Both the position numbers and the translations under genes were made by a program. From Sphingobacteriales bacterium (GTDB taxonomy: Bacteria > Bacteroidota > Bacteroidia > Sphingobacteriales > Sphingobacteriaceae), in assembly GCA_028288165.1 (NCBI GenBank), contig JAQBOG010000039.1:206388-270387 (forward strand): DNA of 64,000 nt. The letters are read 5' to 3'. Below the pieces are notes generated by a model. The model was not told the DNA's origin. It searched no databases and saw only the letters and a list, made by a program, of their open reading frames with translations. Shown piece after piece: positions 37,701-46,257 of the stretch; within the stretch, counting starts at the first letter, position 1; each line of letters begins with the position of its first letter.

Positions 37701-38016
37701 GCAGGGTTACATTAATCACTTTCTGATTCCCTATAGCTCTTTTAACTGTTATCGAACCAATCTGGCTGAAATGAAGTGAGTCATTTGTATCAACTATTTT
37801 TATTTGAAAATTTCCGTTTCCATCTGAGACCGTACCATTAACACTCCGGTTATCACGATTTCTTTCTGATACTGAAACTCCCGGTATAGGTTGTCCGTTT
37901 TTTTCTGTCACCTTACCTGTTACTACCGTATTCTGTGCACTTACCTGAAGTGTTATAAACAATAACCCCATAATAGTTATTGCTAAGCCTAAATGTTTTT
38001 TTATAATCATTATCAT
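34732..38016 (-). CDS. susC: SusC/RagA family TonB-dependent transporter
   Basis: About 1094 residues. I start it at Met at 38016 (MIMIIKKHLGLAITI), 4 bp after the stop of the FAS1 gene; the frame opens at 38043 inside that gene. N-terminal regulatory-like domain (VTGKVTEKNGQPIPGVSV), plug (MKDLEDIPATTIDQILEGKA, DIATIDILKDAAATALYGSD, GANGVILITTKRG) and barrel ending SPIQYTLGINVNF. The first plug motif carries VVVKAGAPRL in place of the usual VVVIGYG. It is the first of two SusC genes in the operon driven by operator site 4. Confidence 0.94.
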   Translation of the reverse strand: MIMIIKKHLGLAITIMGLLFITLQVSAQNTVVTGKVTEKNGQPIPGVSVSERNRDNRSVNGTVSDGNGNFQIKIVDTNDSLHFSQIGSITVKRAIGNQKVINVTLLDDSRMLEAVVVKAGAPRLNSGGFLEVTEANRTDARTSINMKDLEDIPATTIDQILEGKASGLLISMNSGNPGSGSSIQIRGGSSIGLGSKPLVVVDNVPFKSQATVDLSNPNALSELTSISPSDIATIDILKDAAATALYGSDGANGVILITTKRGSNSKPMISLTSRLTLKTPQQALPLLNGDEYKTMILEGYQNRYGTGTDLTNSAIGKLFLEPSSLDYENYNNNIYWPGAVTMSQSLAQNYDAGIRGGGESAAYNVSLNYIDEAGPLKGTSYKRVSGRFNFDYRLSNKLKFTSDIALADINRNNYYDNNDNTAFITKAPILPVYTQDLYGNSLSTYFMTQSGGFQSEVRNPIALIDQAQYKENSQRLDAKITVQYNPFKGFQFNNLFSTTNESFEVNKFLPHSATGVDYYRQNNVYLRLNNQYNLTSSVPKRAVSVFYQNTMTYRFNLPQKYKLSAGMFTTVETTGTSEIKLEGTNTPSEYLSDPYSTEILNTISSERKLQHKIKNIGQLTFTYDEVFGASGVLTREGNSVFGENNRWGLFPAFSGYFTPSNLSFIKKNTSKWLDFFKFRGSWGVTGRGPNPFDANSYVPTASTFSANAPFVDIQGVTPDNIQLMDLRWERNEILNGGFDMAMFKGKLTFTGDLSRSTTRDLILNNTPIASSSGFELITSNFGTLRNDELNLAIGVAPIKTKTWTVSSSFNITTSQSRVLELPNNQPIIKPNTTLDNGSYLSLLNVGDPIGTFYGLKYLGVYSRDEDAFSKDAQGNFLTDFNGLRIPMRWNNQAGEVFTGGDAKYADMNNDGVINKLDVVALGNSTPRFYGGMTFKVDYKTLSLFATFAYQSDFDIINRAQLETSKMYNANNQSTAVMRRWRKQGDGVGDETDVPRALFGAGHNFVGSDRYVEDGSFIAFRSLSLGYGLPKKVINTLNLKSARLTLAINNLATFTKYTGVDPSISANRNDPFSMGEDKGLTPSPIQYTLGINVNF

Positions 38017-38020
38017 CAAC

Positions 38021-40183
38021 TTAATATTGTGAAGTAAATGCATTGTCTATCACTTGAATTACTCCGTCTTTAGCAATTACGTTTTGAGGTGCGTTATCTG
38101 TATTTGTCAGATTAACTTCTCCTGCAGGCGGATTACTGCCACTTTGAACCATGATCACATTTGCTGATGGGTATGAAACTGTTAAAGGGACTTTTCCATT
38201 CACGTCTGGTTTTGCTGTAGGGGAAGTTGATGATGCTTTTCCTTTTGCAAAGCCATCAGTAAATACCTGATTCTCAATAAAGAAGAATTTAATATAATTG
38301 ATGAGCCTGGCCCTTCTTTCAAAAGTGAGAATTTCGCTACCCTGTGCCCCGGTTTTAGGAAGCAAGTTGGCATTTTGAGCAGCAATAATTTTTGCATTAG
38401 TGGGAACGAACAATGCGAATTTCTTTCCGGCATCAACATTGGTAATAGTTAAAAAATCTTTAGTATTAAGGCCAGCGGCAACACAGAGTTCTGCAAATTT
38501 TCTATAAGGCGAAGCAACAGCTCCGCTTAAACTTTGAAGAATTAACTCATTAATCGAAAACTCAGGGTCAAGTATTGCTTTATCCAGTCTATGAAAATAT
38601 CCATTACTTTGCTGAATACTTTGATCAATTGTCGCAAGCACATTTCTCACCGAACCCTCAATTTTTCCTCCTTTCACTGCCAGATAAGTTCCGTTTACAG
38701 TAGGGTAAAAACCATCTGTTAATTCACTTTTAGAGTATCCATTTAATAATATATGATTTCCAACAAGAGCTTTAATATCTGTGACACCTAGATTAACCGA
38801 AATACCACCAGTTTTCTTTCTGGAATATGTATTTGTAGTAGCATTATATGTAATTCCGGCATCAATTAACGATTGATCTGTAGGTGGTGCCAATAAGGTA
38901 TATTTTAAATTGACATTAGTTAAAATGGGTATCAATCCCGATCTGTTTAACAGATCTAAAAATATATTGTAGTTCTTGGAAAAATATAACGGCCCGGTAA
39001 CTGTTGTAAAGGCAGCAGGTTCAATTACTTTATCTAATTGATATAATAAACCATTACTCATCATCTTCACAGACATAATATGACCAGCAGCATTGATAAC
39101 ATCGCCGCCAACACTTTGTGATTGACCATTTAAAACCTTCGTTGGCCAATCCATAGTATTAGTAAAATGGCTGTTATACAACATGGCAAGTGTATTAATC
39201 GGAATATCATCCCAATTTGGAAATTCACTAAATCTTGTTGTCATATAGTTTTGGAAAGCTGCCGCTGATGGAATAAATGCTGTAATAGAGATTGACTTCT
39301 TTTCAATATTTAGAGGATTTTCCGCATCAATGGTAGTATTTCCCGAATAATCCCGTATAAATAAAGAATCGACTATACCATCACCATTCACATCTCCATT
39401 ATTTCCTTGCGCTTTGGTGGCTGCCTGATTATAGGTATAAGTAAGGAACCGTTTCTTAAACAAGGCACCATATTGTGCAAAATCTGGGTTAGCATCAATC
39501 TCCTGGGCAACATTTTTGGGCGGAAGAAGCACTTTATTTATAATATGAACAACACCATTTCCTGCCGCAATATCCTTTTCGATTGCCGAAGCTCCCATTA
39601 CATTTAATTGTGTACTAGCACTAATCTCGGCGTCTTCTCCATATACAGTTTTATAATCCAGAGCTGATACATTATTTGAGGTAAAATAATACGGGGTATA
39701 CACCTGCAATTGTTTAGCAGGATAATATATGGAGCGAATTTGCCCGTTTGGCAATACATCATTATATGAACTTACTGAGCGACTCTCATATTTATAAAGA
39801 TCATACTCAGATTTAGTAAGGCCAGGGTTCATGAAGTTAACCTGAAATAGCATATACTTCATGATATGATATTTAATTATTAACGATAATTCATTAACAG
39901 GTATTTGATCAATCGATTTGTATTGCTGACTTTCAAAGTACGCCTTAAACGCCTCATTATTAGGGGCCATAATTGTATAAAGACCTGAACTATTCAATTC
40001 GTCTTTCAAGCTGGGAACTTTGTCTATCGCAGAAACAAAGATTGAAAGAGAAGGGTTAGCGGCCAATTGTTCATATATCTTACCTGCTTGTCCTTGTGGA
40101 GGATCATAAAATTCTCCATACTGTTTTTTACAGCCGCTTCCTGTTAGGCAGAGTATAAATAATAAAAGTAAACTTATTCTCAT
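38021..40183 (-). CDS. Multi-domain fasciclin (FAS1) lipoprotein
   Basis: A 720-residue lipoprotein, Cys18 in LTGSGCKKQ. About four FAS1 units can be followed: 30-235 (LYTIMAPNNEAFKAYF, closing NGVVHIINKVLLPP), 240-395 (SITAFIPSAAAFQNYM, closing NGLLYQLDKVIEP), 400-550 (KYTLLAPPTDQSLIDAG, closing NGYFHRLDKAILDP) and 555-720 (KFALFVPTNAKIIAAQ, closing DGVIQVIDNAF). The first unit carries a long insert with an EF-hand-like NGDVNGDGIVDS. It is the first gene of the long FAS1-SusCD operon, 480 bp downstream of operator site 4. Likely a surface adhesin or glycan-capturing scaffold. Confidence 0.88.
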   Translation of the reverse strand: MRISLLLLFILCLTGSGCKKQYGEFYDPPQGQAGKIYEQLAANPSLSIFVSAIDKVPSLKDELNSSGLYTIMAPNNEAFKAYFESQQYKSIDQIPVNELSLIIKYHIMKYMLFQVNFMNPGLTKSEYDLYKYESRSVSSYNDVLPNGQIRSIYYPAKQLQVYTPYYFTSNNVSALDYKTVYGEDAEISASTQLNVMGASAIEKDIAAGNGVVHIINKVLLPPKNVAQEIDANPDFAQYGALFKKRFLTYTYNQAATKAQGNNGDVNGDGIVDSLFIRDYSGNTTIDAENPLNIEKKSISITAFIPSAAAFQNYMTTRFSEFPNWDDIPINTLAMLYNSHFTNTMDWPTKVLNGQSQSVGGDVINAAGHIMSVKMMSNGLLYQLDKVIEPAAFTTVTGPLYFSKNYNIFLDLLNRSGLIPILTNVNLKYTLLAPPTDQSLIDAGITYNATTNTYSRKKTGGISVNLGVTDIKALVGNHILLNGYSKSELTDGFYPTVNGTYLAVKGGKIEGSVRNVLATIDQSIQQSNGYFHRLDKAILDPEFSINELILQSLSGAVASPYRKFAELCVAAGLNTKDFLTITNVDAGKKFALFVPTNAKIIAAQNANLLPKTGAQGSEILTFERRARLINYIKFFFIENQVFTDGFAKGKASSTSPTAKPDVNGKVPLTVSYPSANVIMVQSGSNPPAGEVNLTNTDNAPQNVIAKDGVIQVIDNAFTSQY

Positions 40184-40263
40184 GTTAATAATTGATTATT
40201 ATATGAATTGAAAATTAATTGAAAAGGGCAAAACGGCATTAAAAATTCATAATGTGAATTCAA

Positions 40264-40390
40264 AAAATGCTTAGAAAAGCAGGTTTCTAGGTTTTATCGG
40301 TTGCATCAGTCCCGCCATTCATTACAAATCCCCGTATTGCTTCCCTCAAGAGTAGGCCATACCTCGGGTTTTCCATTTCTGTCGGGTTTA
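40264..40390 (+). repeat. Dispersed repeat family B, solo copy in the FAS1-SusCD leader
   Basis: It shares ATCGGTTGCATCAGTCCCGC, CCATTCATTACAAATCC and CCATTTCTGTCGGGTTTA with the other family B copies, but no family A half follows. It lies between the operator at 40665 and the first gene at 40183, so it would be transcribed as part of a leader of about 480 nt. Confidence 0.65.
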
Positions 40391-40664
40391 TTTTTGTTAA
40401 GGTTGCTCCTGCAAGTGGAAAAACTCACAAGGTCAATGAAATGAAGCTTTTTAGGAGTTTGCCCTAATTAATTGATAAGGCAAGAAAAGCGGTATCATAC
40501 AAAGTATTTGTTTAATCATATAATTCATAATGGTTATTTAAAAACAATTAAAAAATCAAAACTTAAGCTTAGTTAATAAAACTTTAAGCTTTTAAATGTA
40601 CTTGATCTAAAAGTTATTAGGTGCTTGGTTATTGCGTAATTGGTTACTTGGTTTTGCTTGTTAA

Positions 40665-40709
40665 CGAAAGTACTACATCAGATTAAAAAAAGATTAATAA
40701 TAAATTAAC
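40665..40709 (-). promoter_or_regulatory. Phased TTAA operator plus -7 element, site 4
   Basis: Minus strand: GTTAAT, ATTAAT, TTTAAT at 11-bp period (40709-40682), 9 bases, then TACTTTCG (40672-40665), one mismatch from TAnnTTTG. It drives the operon of FAS1 and SusCD genes. Confidence 0.6.
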
Positions 40710-41111
40710 AGGTAAATAAAACATTAAACATTCACTCAATAGTCTGATAATCAAATATTTATATATTATTCCTTCTTTCGCAATACATCAATTTTAAGAT
40801 TTTAGGAGGACATTTATCCATTTACCATAACATATTTAACGGATTGGCTTAAAACCCTTAATATTTGCTGCGTTGTAGCGGGATGATAAAAATTTCTTTT
40901 ACAAAATTTGTAGCTGTAGATTCTCGGTTAAACCAACTGACTTACAGAAAACAACCTTTTGACTGAGCTTGCGGTTATTTCAAGTAGGCATATTTTAATA
41001 AGACACTTGAGAAAAAAATATCTACAATTATTTAAGATCAGTATCAAGTCTTTTTCCTCAAACATATTCGATTAATCAAGCATTTAAATGATTGGGGCTA
41101 TTATATAGTTA

Positions 41112-41143
41112 CCTCTAATACTACCTATCCGGTAGTACAGAGG
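41112..41143. other. Imperfect palindrome in the gene-free 40.2-41.4 kb region
   Basis: CCTCTAATACTACC (41112-41125) pairs with GGTAGTACAGAGG (41131-41143) with one mismatch and one bulge around a 5-base loop. The GGTAGT core recalls the REP-like ends at 2011-2036. No gene is visible from 40184 to 41416 on either strand; the stretch holds one repeat B, one operator and two hairpins. Confidence 0.4.
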
Positions 41144-41270
41144 GGCTATGATATTCCTGTAAAAATTATAACCTATAAAGAAAAAATATTCTGAGTTATA
41201 AAAAGAGCAATCCCGAAGCTCCAAACCTAGTTTAAAAGAATATTTATATCAGAACTTAGTTATAAAAGTA

Positions 41271-41325
41271 AAATGTGGATAAGCTGTCAGCCGTCTATGA
41301 AACAGCTTAACAGTTATCCACATTT
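41271..41325. other. Long interrupted hairpin downstream of the site 4 promoter region
   Basis: AAATGTGGATAA (41271-41282) pairs perfectly with TTATCCACATTT (41314-41325), and inside it AAGCTGT (41281-41287) pairs with ACAGCTT (41302-41308), with a 5-base bulge. It lies 91 bp beyond the stop of the GH92 gene (41417) and could terminate that transcript, although the minus strand has no strong T-run after it. A structured RNA or mobile-element relic is also possible. Confidence 0.45.
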
Positions 41326-41416
41326 ATTATAAAAACAACCTGGATTTTACTCAGTATAAATGAAAGGTTGGCAATAATAGTTGAAAAAGCGCTTACATTA
41401 TATGGATATACACTTT

Positions 41417-43690
41417 TTATTGCTTCATGCCATAGAGAGTACTTTCGTTCCCCCAGTTTTTATTTGGTTTGGGGCCCATTTCTAATTCAAGCTTTCCACC
41501 AGCCATTAGTTGCTCATGGGTAAACCATGTTGTGGTCAATACTTTTCCATTAAATTTAGAGCTTTGGATGTATTTATTTACGGTTGAAGCATTATTTGCA
41601 ATAAGTGTAAATTGCTTACCATTCTTTAAATCAATAGTTACATTTTTAAAAACCGGACTTCCTATAGTGTAAACTGGTAATCCGGGCGTAACAGGATAAA
41701 AGCCCATTGAAGAAAACACTACAAATGCGGTCATACCTCCTCCATCTTCATCTCCTGGTATACCAAAAACGTTATCTTTAAACCAGGTGTCTAATAAAAA
41801 GCGAACACGTTTTTGTGTTTTCCATGGCGATGAAGTATAATTATATAAGTATGGAATATGGAAACTAGGTTCATTTCCCATGGAATACTGTCCAACAAGT
41901 CCCGTAGCATCTGGTAGTTTTGCCCAGAAAGCATATCTACTGCGATCTAAATCTTCACGAAAAAGTTGGTCTAATTTATTCTCAAAATTTTGCTTCCCTC
42001 CCATTAATCCGATCAAGCCTGGTACATCGTGTTGCACTTGCCATAAATAGGTCCATCCGTTGTTTTCATCATAATAATCCCTTGCTCCCATTCCACCATC
42101 AAACTTAGGATCTATGTTTATCCAATTGCCCGAATTATCTTTTGGTAAAAACATCTGTGTTTTTGTATCCCAAAGGTTTTTGTAGTTATTTGAACGGACA
42201 TTAAATGTTTTATAATCCTGCTGTTTACCTAAATCCTTTGCAAATTCACCCAAAGCCCAGTCATCATAACTATGCCCCAAAGTAATGGCAACTGCCTGCC
42301 TTTTTTCAAAAGGATGCACCATTGAATCGGTTTCCTTTTCATCTATCTTAAGTGCCGGAAAAAAGCCATTTTTAACATAGAAATCATCCAAAGGTCCTTT
42401 TGGTCCATTACGCCAAGGAAGCATAGTAGCCGAGGTAGCATTTTTAAGCACGCCCTCATAAGCTTTTGGAACATCAAAATTCCGTAAGCCTTTTCGGTAA
42501 GCATCCAGAAAGGTAATAGTTGAATGAAAGCCATTCATACAAGCGTGATCGCCAAACAAAACAGGGAAAGTTGGCATCCATCCGCTTTGCTGATACATAT
42601 TTACGTATGAATTAAGCATATCTTCTTCCTGCAAAGGATTTAAGATAGTTCTTAAAGGATGGTTTGCAAGGTAAGTGTCCCAAGTCCAATCATCCACATA
42701 AAACGGCCTTAGTGTATTGTGTATTTTATTGTCAAATCCACTATAATATTTTCCATCTTCGGTGATATCAACCATCCGTTCATAACAACGATATAAGGCT
42801 GTATAAAATGAACGTTTCTGAGCCTCTGTCCCACCATTTACTTTAATTTGATTAATTACTTTAGACCAGCTTTCTTCTGCAGCTTTTTTCAACTGGTTAA
42901 AATCAGTTTTGGGCAATTCATTGTCAAAATTTTTCTTGGCCTGTTCTGCACTTACATAAGAAATGGCGTATTTAAACTCGATACTTTTTGAAGTATTTTT
43001 AGGGAAGCTAATCCAGACACGGATTCCCTTACCTGTAATTGAGCGGTTGTCAGATACCTGGTTATTTTTTAAAGTTCCTAAAGTAGCTCCGGCACTAAAT
43101 ACGCCGTACATGTACACTTTAATATTATCATGGTATACTTCTGTACCAGTTATTTCCTTATCGGATATAAATTTAAATTCACTTTCGCCATTATTATACA
43201 CTCCAAACAATAGGCTTTTAGATGTATTTTCTGGAAATTCGAACCGATAAAAACCCGTTTTTTTCCCAGGGGTAAATTCAACATTGATATCTTCATCAAT
43301 TAAATAAGTAGAGTAATACCATGGTCGTGTAATTTCCAGATCATGATCAAACATTTGCTTCTCTTTCCATACGTTTGCAGATACCGCCTTACTTGTTGGC
43401 TTTATAGAAAAAACTTCGCCAAGGCGATGAGAAACTATATTTAAAGGAAAGTTGGAAATCTGATCACTCATGTAATCAGTCCTTTGGGGAAACACCCGAA
43501 TCATTTGGTTAGGCTGTTGAACTGTTGGCCGGGTTGGCTGTAACAATTGGCCAACATTTCCTATTGTTGGATCTACATACTTAAGATTACCAATACCTGC
43601 ATTATCCTGTCCAAATGTGCTACTTAATGAGCAGCAGGAAAGTGTAAATACAAGCAAAGATACCTTCAGAATCTTACTATTTTTAGTCAT
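41417..43690 (-). CDS. GH92 family alpha-mannosidase, divergent
   Basis: About 757 residues from Met at 43690, which starts a signal peptide (MTKNSKILKVSLLVFTL...TFGQ); the frame runs upstream to 43738. GH92 marks: DDWTWDTYLANHPLRTILNP, MGNEPSFHIPYLYNYTSSPW with the acid Glu, GIPGDEDGGGMTAFVVFSSM with the base region, and GFYPVTPGLPVYTIGSPVF. Compared with the copy at 57218-59470 it has GDEDGG for GNEDCG and a quite different block after LNP (HACMNGFHSTITFLDAYRKG), so specificity may differ. GH92 enzymes are Ca2+-dependent inverting exo-alpha-mannosidases. It has its own operator (site 5). Confidence 0.9.
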   Translation of the reverse strand: MTKNSKILKVSLLVFTLSCCSLSSTFGQDNAGIGNLKYVDPTIGNVGQLLQPTRPTVQQPNQMIRVFPQRTDYMSDQISNFPLNIVSHRLGEVFSIKPTSKAVSANVWKEKQMFDHDLEITRPWYYSTYLIDEDINVEFTPGKKTGFYRFEFPENTSKSLLFGVYNNGESEFKFISDKEITGTEVYHDNIKVYMYGVFSAGATLGTLKNNQVSDNRSITGKGIRVWISFPKNTSKSIEFKYAISYVSAEQAKKNFDNELPKTDFNQLKKAAEESWSKVINQIKVNGGTEAQKRSFYTALYRCYERMVDITEDGKYYSGFDNKIHNTLRPFYVDDWTWDTYLANHPLRTILNPLQEEDMLNSYVNMYQQSGWMPTFPVLFGDHACMNGFHSTITFLDAYRKGLRNFDVPKAYEGVLKNATSATMLPWRNGPKGPLDDFYVKNGFFPALKIDEKETDSMVHPFEKRQAVAITLGHSYDDWALGEFAKDLGKQQDYKTFNVRSNNYKNLWDTKTQMFLPKDNSGNWINIDPKFDGGMGARDYYDENNGWTYLWQVQHDVPGLIGLMGGKQNFENKLDQLFREDLDRSRYAFWAKLPDATGLVGQYSMGNEPSFHIPYLYNYTSSPWKTQKRVRFLLDTWFKDNVFGIPGDEDGGGMTAFVVFSSMGFYPVTPGLPVYTIGSPVFKNVTIDLKNGKQFTLIANNASTVNKYIQSSKFNGKVLTTTWFTHEQLMAGGKLELEMGPKPNKNWGNESTLYGMKQ

Positions 43691-43766
43691 AGAAGGGGGA
43701 TTAAGCCGGTAATACCGACGCTGAAAGATTTGGTGCAAAATTTAATTGATAAGTTTATTGGTTGAA

Positions 43767-43811
43767 CAAAAGAAGCAATGAGTATTAAAAAGTGATTAAT
43801 TTTTGCTTAAT
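43767..43811 (-). promoter_or_regulatory. Phased TTAA operator plus -7 element, site 5
   Basis: Minus strand: ATTAAG, ATTAAT, TTTAAT at 11-bp period (43811-43784), 9 bases, then TTCTTTTG (43774-43767), one mismatch from TAnnTTTG. A further ATTAAT lies 6 bp upstream of the first hexamer. It precedes the divergent GH92 gene by 76 bp. Confidence 0.6.
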
Positions 43812-43813
43812 AA

Positions 43814-44040
43814 AGAGATTAATTCAACATTATTTTATTAGTAGAGCTAAAAAGTTCGTTTACATCTAATAAAAAATTGGCTTTTAACTTTAGTTAGTTT
43901 ATAAGTATTTTTTCTTAGTTAGATTTGGGCGTTCGTGCAATGTCATTAAGTTAATGTTGGTGGGGACACCAGCACCGGGTTGATACCTAGGTTAGTGTCC
44001 CCATCAACCTCTTAACAGAGAGATTAATTCACATTATTTT
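43814..44040. repeat. Segment bounded by a 22-23 bp direct repeat, containing a hairpin
   Basis: AGAGATTAATTCAACATTATTTT (minus one A in the second copy) stands at 43814-43836 and at 44019-44040. Between them are a fragment matching the end of repeat family A in reverse (43921-43937) and a hairpin in which TTGGTGGGGACAC (43957-43969) pairs with GTGTCCCCATCAA (43995-44007) with one mismatch. The arrangement suggests an insertion or duplication just upstream of operator site 5. Confidence 0.5.
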
Positions 44041-44095
44041 CAATTAATCGGGGTTAAAGTAGGTTTGGGCATTTCAACCTTCAACACTAAGAGGA

Positions 44096-44240
44096 ACCAG
44101 CCTAACAAATTTAAACCCGACAGAAATGAAAAACCCGAAGTGTGAGATGGCTGTTGAGCGAAGGAGCAACGAGGATTTGTAATGGATGGCGGGACTAGGT
44201 AACCGATGAAACACCGAAACATGCTTTTCTAAACATTTTT
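44096..44240 (-). repeat. Dispersed repeat family B, inverted copy
   Basis: Read on the minus strand it contains TTTCATCGGTTACCTAGTCC, CCGCCATCCATTACAAATCC and CATTTCTGTCGGGTTTAAAT, matching the other family B copies, and is followed (at 43937-43921) by the end of family A. It is therefore a third, rearranged copy of the B-A composite in opposite orientation. The rest of 43739-44296 holds no gene. Confidence 0.6.
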
Positions 44241-44296
44241 TAAATCCTGTTTTAAAACATACCTGGATGTGCAAATAAGTTTGTACAGGTATGGAC

Positions 44297-45256
44297 CTAT
44301 TTCGTGTTTTTTATAGATAGGGTACGGTTCAGGAAATCATCCAGCACTTTGGCAAAACCGGGACCGCCAGGAAAATTATGTCCCCCATTAATGGTCATCC
44401 AATAAGAAGAATCGGCACCCACAGCAAGTAATTTTTCATGAAGAATTTTTCCGTGCAATCCCGGAACAATTGGGTCTATATCCCCATCGCATATAAGCAA
44501 AGGAGGTAGTGTTTTTCTAACATAATTTACTGGGCTCATCATCCGGTACAAATCTTTATGTGTATCCGTATCTGGGGTAATACCATGGAACAGAACCCTG
44601 AAACGCGGCCTGGAATCATACGGTATGTCGGGATTTGCATTGCGATAAGAAATTGTACCATCGGTATTTTTAAGTACATCATCTGGTCCCTGATTCCAGA
44701 ACCTGATAAAATCTGTTGGAGCGATATAGCTAAAACAACTACTAACACGAGCACTAATTCCCTTAAGTTCTTCTGTGGGTCCTCCATCATCAAAGTTTTC
44801 TGGCACCATGGCAACCATGAGGCTTAGATGCCCTCCTGCCGAGCCGCCCATAACAGAAAAGCGTGCAGTATCTATATTAAAGCGTGCAGCATTTTTTCGG
44901 ATGAACCGAATAGCATTGCGGCAATCGCGAATATTTTGCGGAAATCCTCCCTCTTCACCCAAACGGTAGGAGATGGAAAACATGGCAATTCCTTTACGGG
45001 CTAATATTCCCGAAATATCGGTGGAAGGGTTTCCCCCACTCCACCAACCGCCATGTATATCAATCATTACCGGCGCTGGTTTACTCGCTTTTAATGGCAA
45101 AAAAGCATTTAACAATAGTATTTTCCCATCCACCGAGCAATAAGGAATACTGTATTCGATCTTGTATTCTGTTCCTGCAATAGTCCGTATTTCCTGAGCA
45201 ACAGCAGACGTACTCGACCACACTATAAGCCAAAACAGTATCAGTTTAACTCTCAT
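44297..45256 (-). CDS. Exported alpha/beta-hydrolase esterase (Aes/BD-FAE-like)
   Basis: About 319 residues from Met at 45256 (MRVKLILFWLIVW...AVAQ); the frame reaches 45310 but without a signal there. Esterase marks are the oxyanion block IDIHGGWWSGG, nucleophile elbow VMGGSAGGHLSL, acid ICDGDIDPIVP and His in INGGHNFPGG. This is the hormone-sensitive-lipase-like / BD-FAE type, which in such loci removes acetyl or feruloyl groups from plant glycans. It lies 216 bp behind the DUF3823 gene and could be the last gene of the operon of operator site 6 or have its own weak promoter (TTAGTTTG near 45330). Confidence 0.85.
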   Translation of the reverse strand: MRVKLILFWLIVWSSTSAVAQEIRTIAGTEYKIEYSIPYCSVDGKILLLNAFLPLKASKPAPVMIDIHGGWWSGGNPSTDISGILARKGIAMFSISYRLGEEGGFPQNIRDCRNAIRFIRKNAARFNIDTARFSVMGGSAGGHLSLMVAMVPENFDDGGPTEELKGISARVSSCFSYIAPTDFIRFWNQGPDDVLKNTDGTISYRNANPDIPYDSRPRFRVLFHGITPDTDTHKDLYRMMSPVNYVRKTLPPLLICDGDIDPIVPGLHGKILHEKLLAVGADSSYWMTINGGHNFPGGPGFAKVLDDFLNRTLSIKNTK

Positions 45257-45472
45257 TATTAATTGATTAAGTATTAGGAGTTTAAGAAATCTAATATTAT
45301 TATTCCACAATTAGTAAGTAAAATTCGATCAAACTAATTGGGAATGGACTCTATGAGATTAAAAATAATGAATTAACAAAAACGCTGGCAACTCATGTTG
45401 GATGTAAATCTAAAAGAGGTGATGAGTTTTCACCCATCACCTTCTTTTCAACGAACTACCTAAATGCAACTA

Positions 45473-46252
45473 CTATGGTACAACTACCGCCTTTGGAGCA
45501 TTATAGTTAAACCTTAACCCTACATTATCAGCTGTACGGACACCCACACGTACATAATAGGTACGGTTTGCTCCTAAGGGTAATTTAGAGGTTAGGGAAA
45601 CGGTTGTTCCCAATGCTGTATTACCAGTGACCCCGGCATAAACAATAGAATTAGACAGGTTAGGATCCCTATAATTGTTTCCAAGAATAGGTGTTGTAGA
45701 AATAAAAAGATCCGCCCTGGCAACATCCTTAATATAGAAAGGATTGGTGGTTCCCCTCGTAAACTTAAAGCTTACGGTCACCTTTTTATCCACTTCTATA
45801 ACCGGTTCTCCAACCCACTCTACCTTTAAAAGAGGATCAACAGTAAATTCTACTGTTGTAGTACCTCCTTTTACCTCTATTTTTTTACGAGCATCAATCG
45901 GACTATTGGCGTCAGTTGAATAATGAGGCACGAATGGACCGTTAAAAGGGTATACGTTATATGTTCCAGCAAATAACTTGGTATTATTAAAAGTTCCGTC
46001 AGATTTTACCAACAGATCCTGGGGTATTACTGTTGTCCCAACTTTTTCTCCCCAACTTAGGTCCTCTATACGAATATTAGTACTATTAGGCTCAAGTTGG
46101 ATTGGTTGACCAGTACTGGAGTCGATAATTCGTCCCGTAAGGGTCTCTGAAGGAGCATCATAATTATCTAACTTTTTGCACGAACTTATGATAAATACTG
46201 CCATTACAGCCAGTAAGTAATTATATGATTGTTTCATCTTAAATTGCTTCAT
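45473..46252 (-). CDS. DUF3823 family lipoprotein (SusE-like position)
   Basis: A 259-residue lipoprotein, Cys25 in FIISSCKKL. Two beta-sandwich-like parts: about 35-135 (TLTGRIIDSSTGQPIQ, IRIEDLSWGEKVG, DGTFNNTKLFAGTYNVYPF) and about 140-259 (VEVDKKVTVSF style strands, NRTYYVRVGVRTADN). This matches the DUF3823 family that regularly follows SusD in Bacteroidota loci and is thought to be a surface glycan-binding protein. It starts 5 bp after the SusD stop. Confidence 0.85.
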   Translation of the reverse strand: MKQFKMKQSYNYLLAVMAVFIISSCKKLDNYDAPSETLTGRIIDSSTGQPIQLEPNSTNIRIEDLSWGEKVGTTVIPQDLLVKSDGTFNNTKLFAGTYNVYPFNGPFVPHYSTDANSPIDARKKIEVKGGTTTVEFTVDPLLKVEWVGEPVIEVDKKVTVSFKFTRGTTNPFYIKDVARADLFISTTPILGNNYRDPNLSNSIVYAGVTGNTALGTTVSLTSKLPLGANRTYYVRVGVRTADNVGLRFNYNAPKAVVVP

Positions 46253-46257
46253 CTTAA

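Noticed and set aside
44040..44274. Two overlapping short frames on the minus strand
   Set aside because: Both are inside the inverted family B repeat and have no start signal or homology that I can recognise.
45340..45390. Possible ninth phased operator upstream of the esterase at 44297
   Set aside because: GTTAAT and TTTAAT are present but 14 bp apart, not 11, and no third hexamer is in phase.
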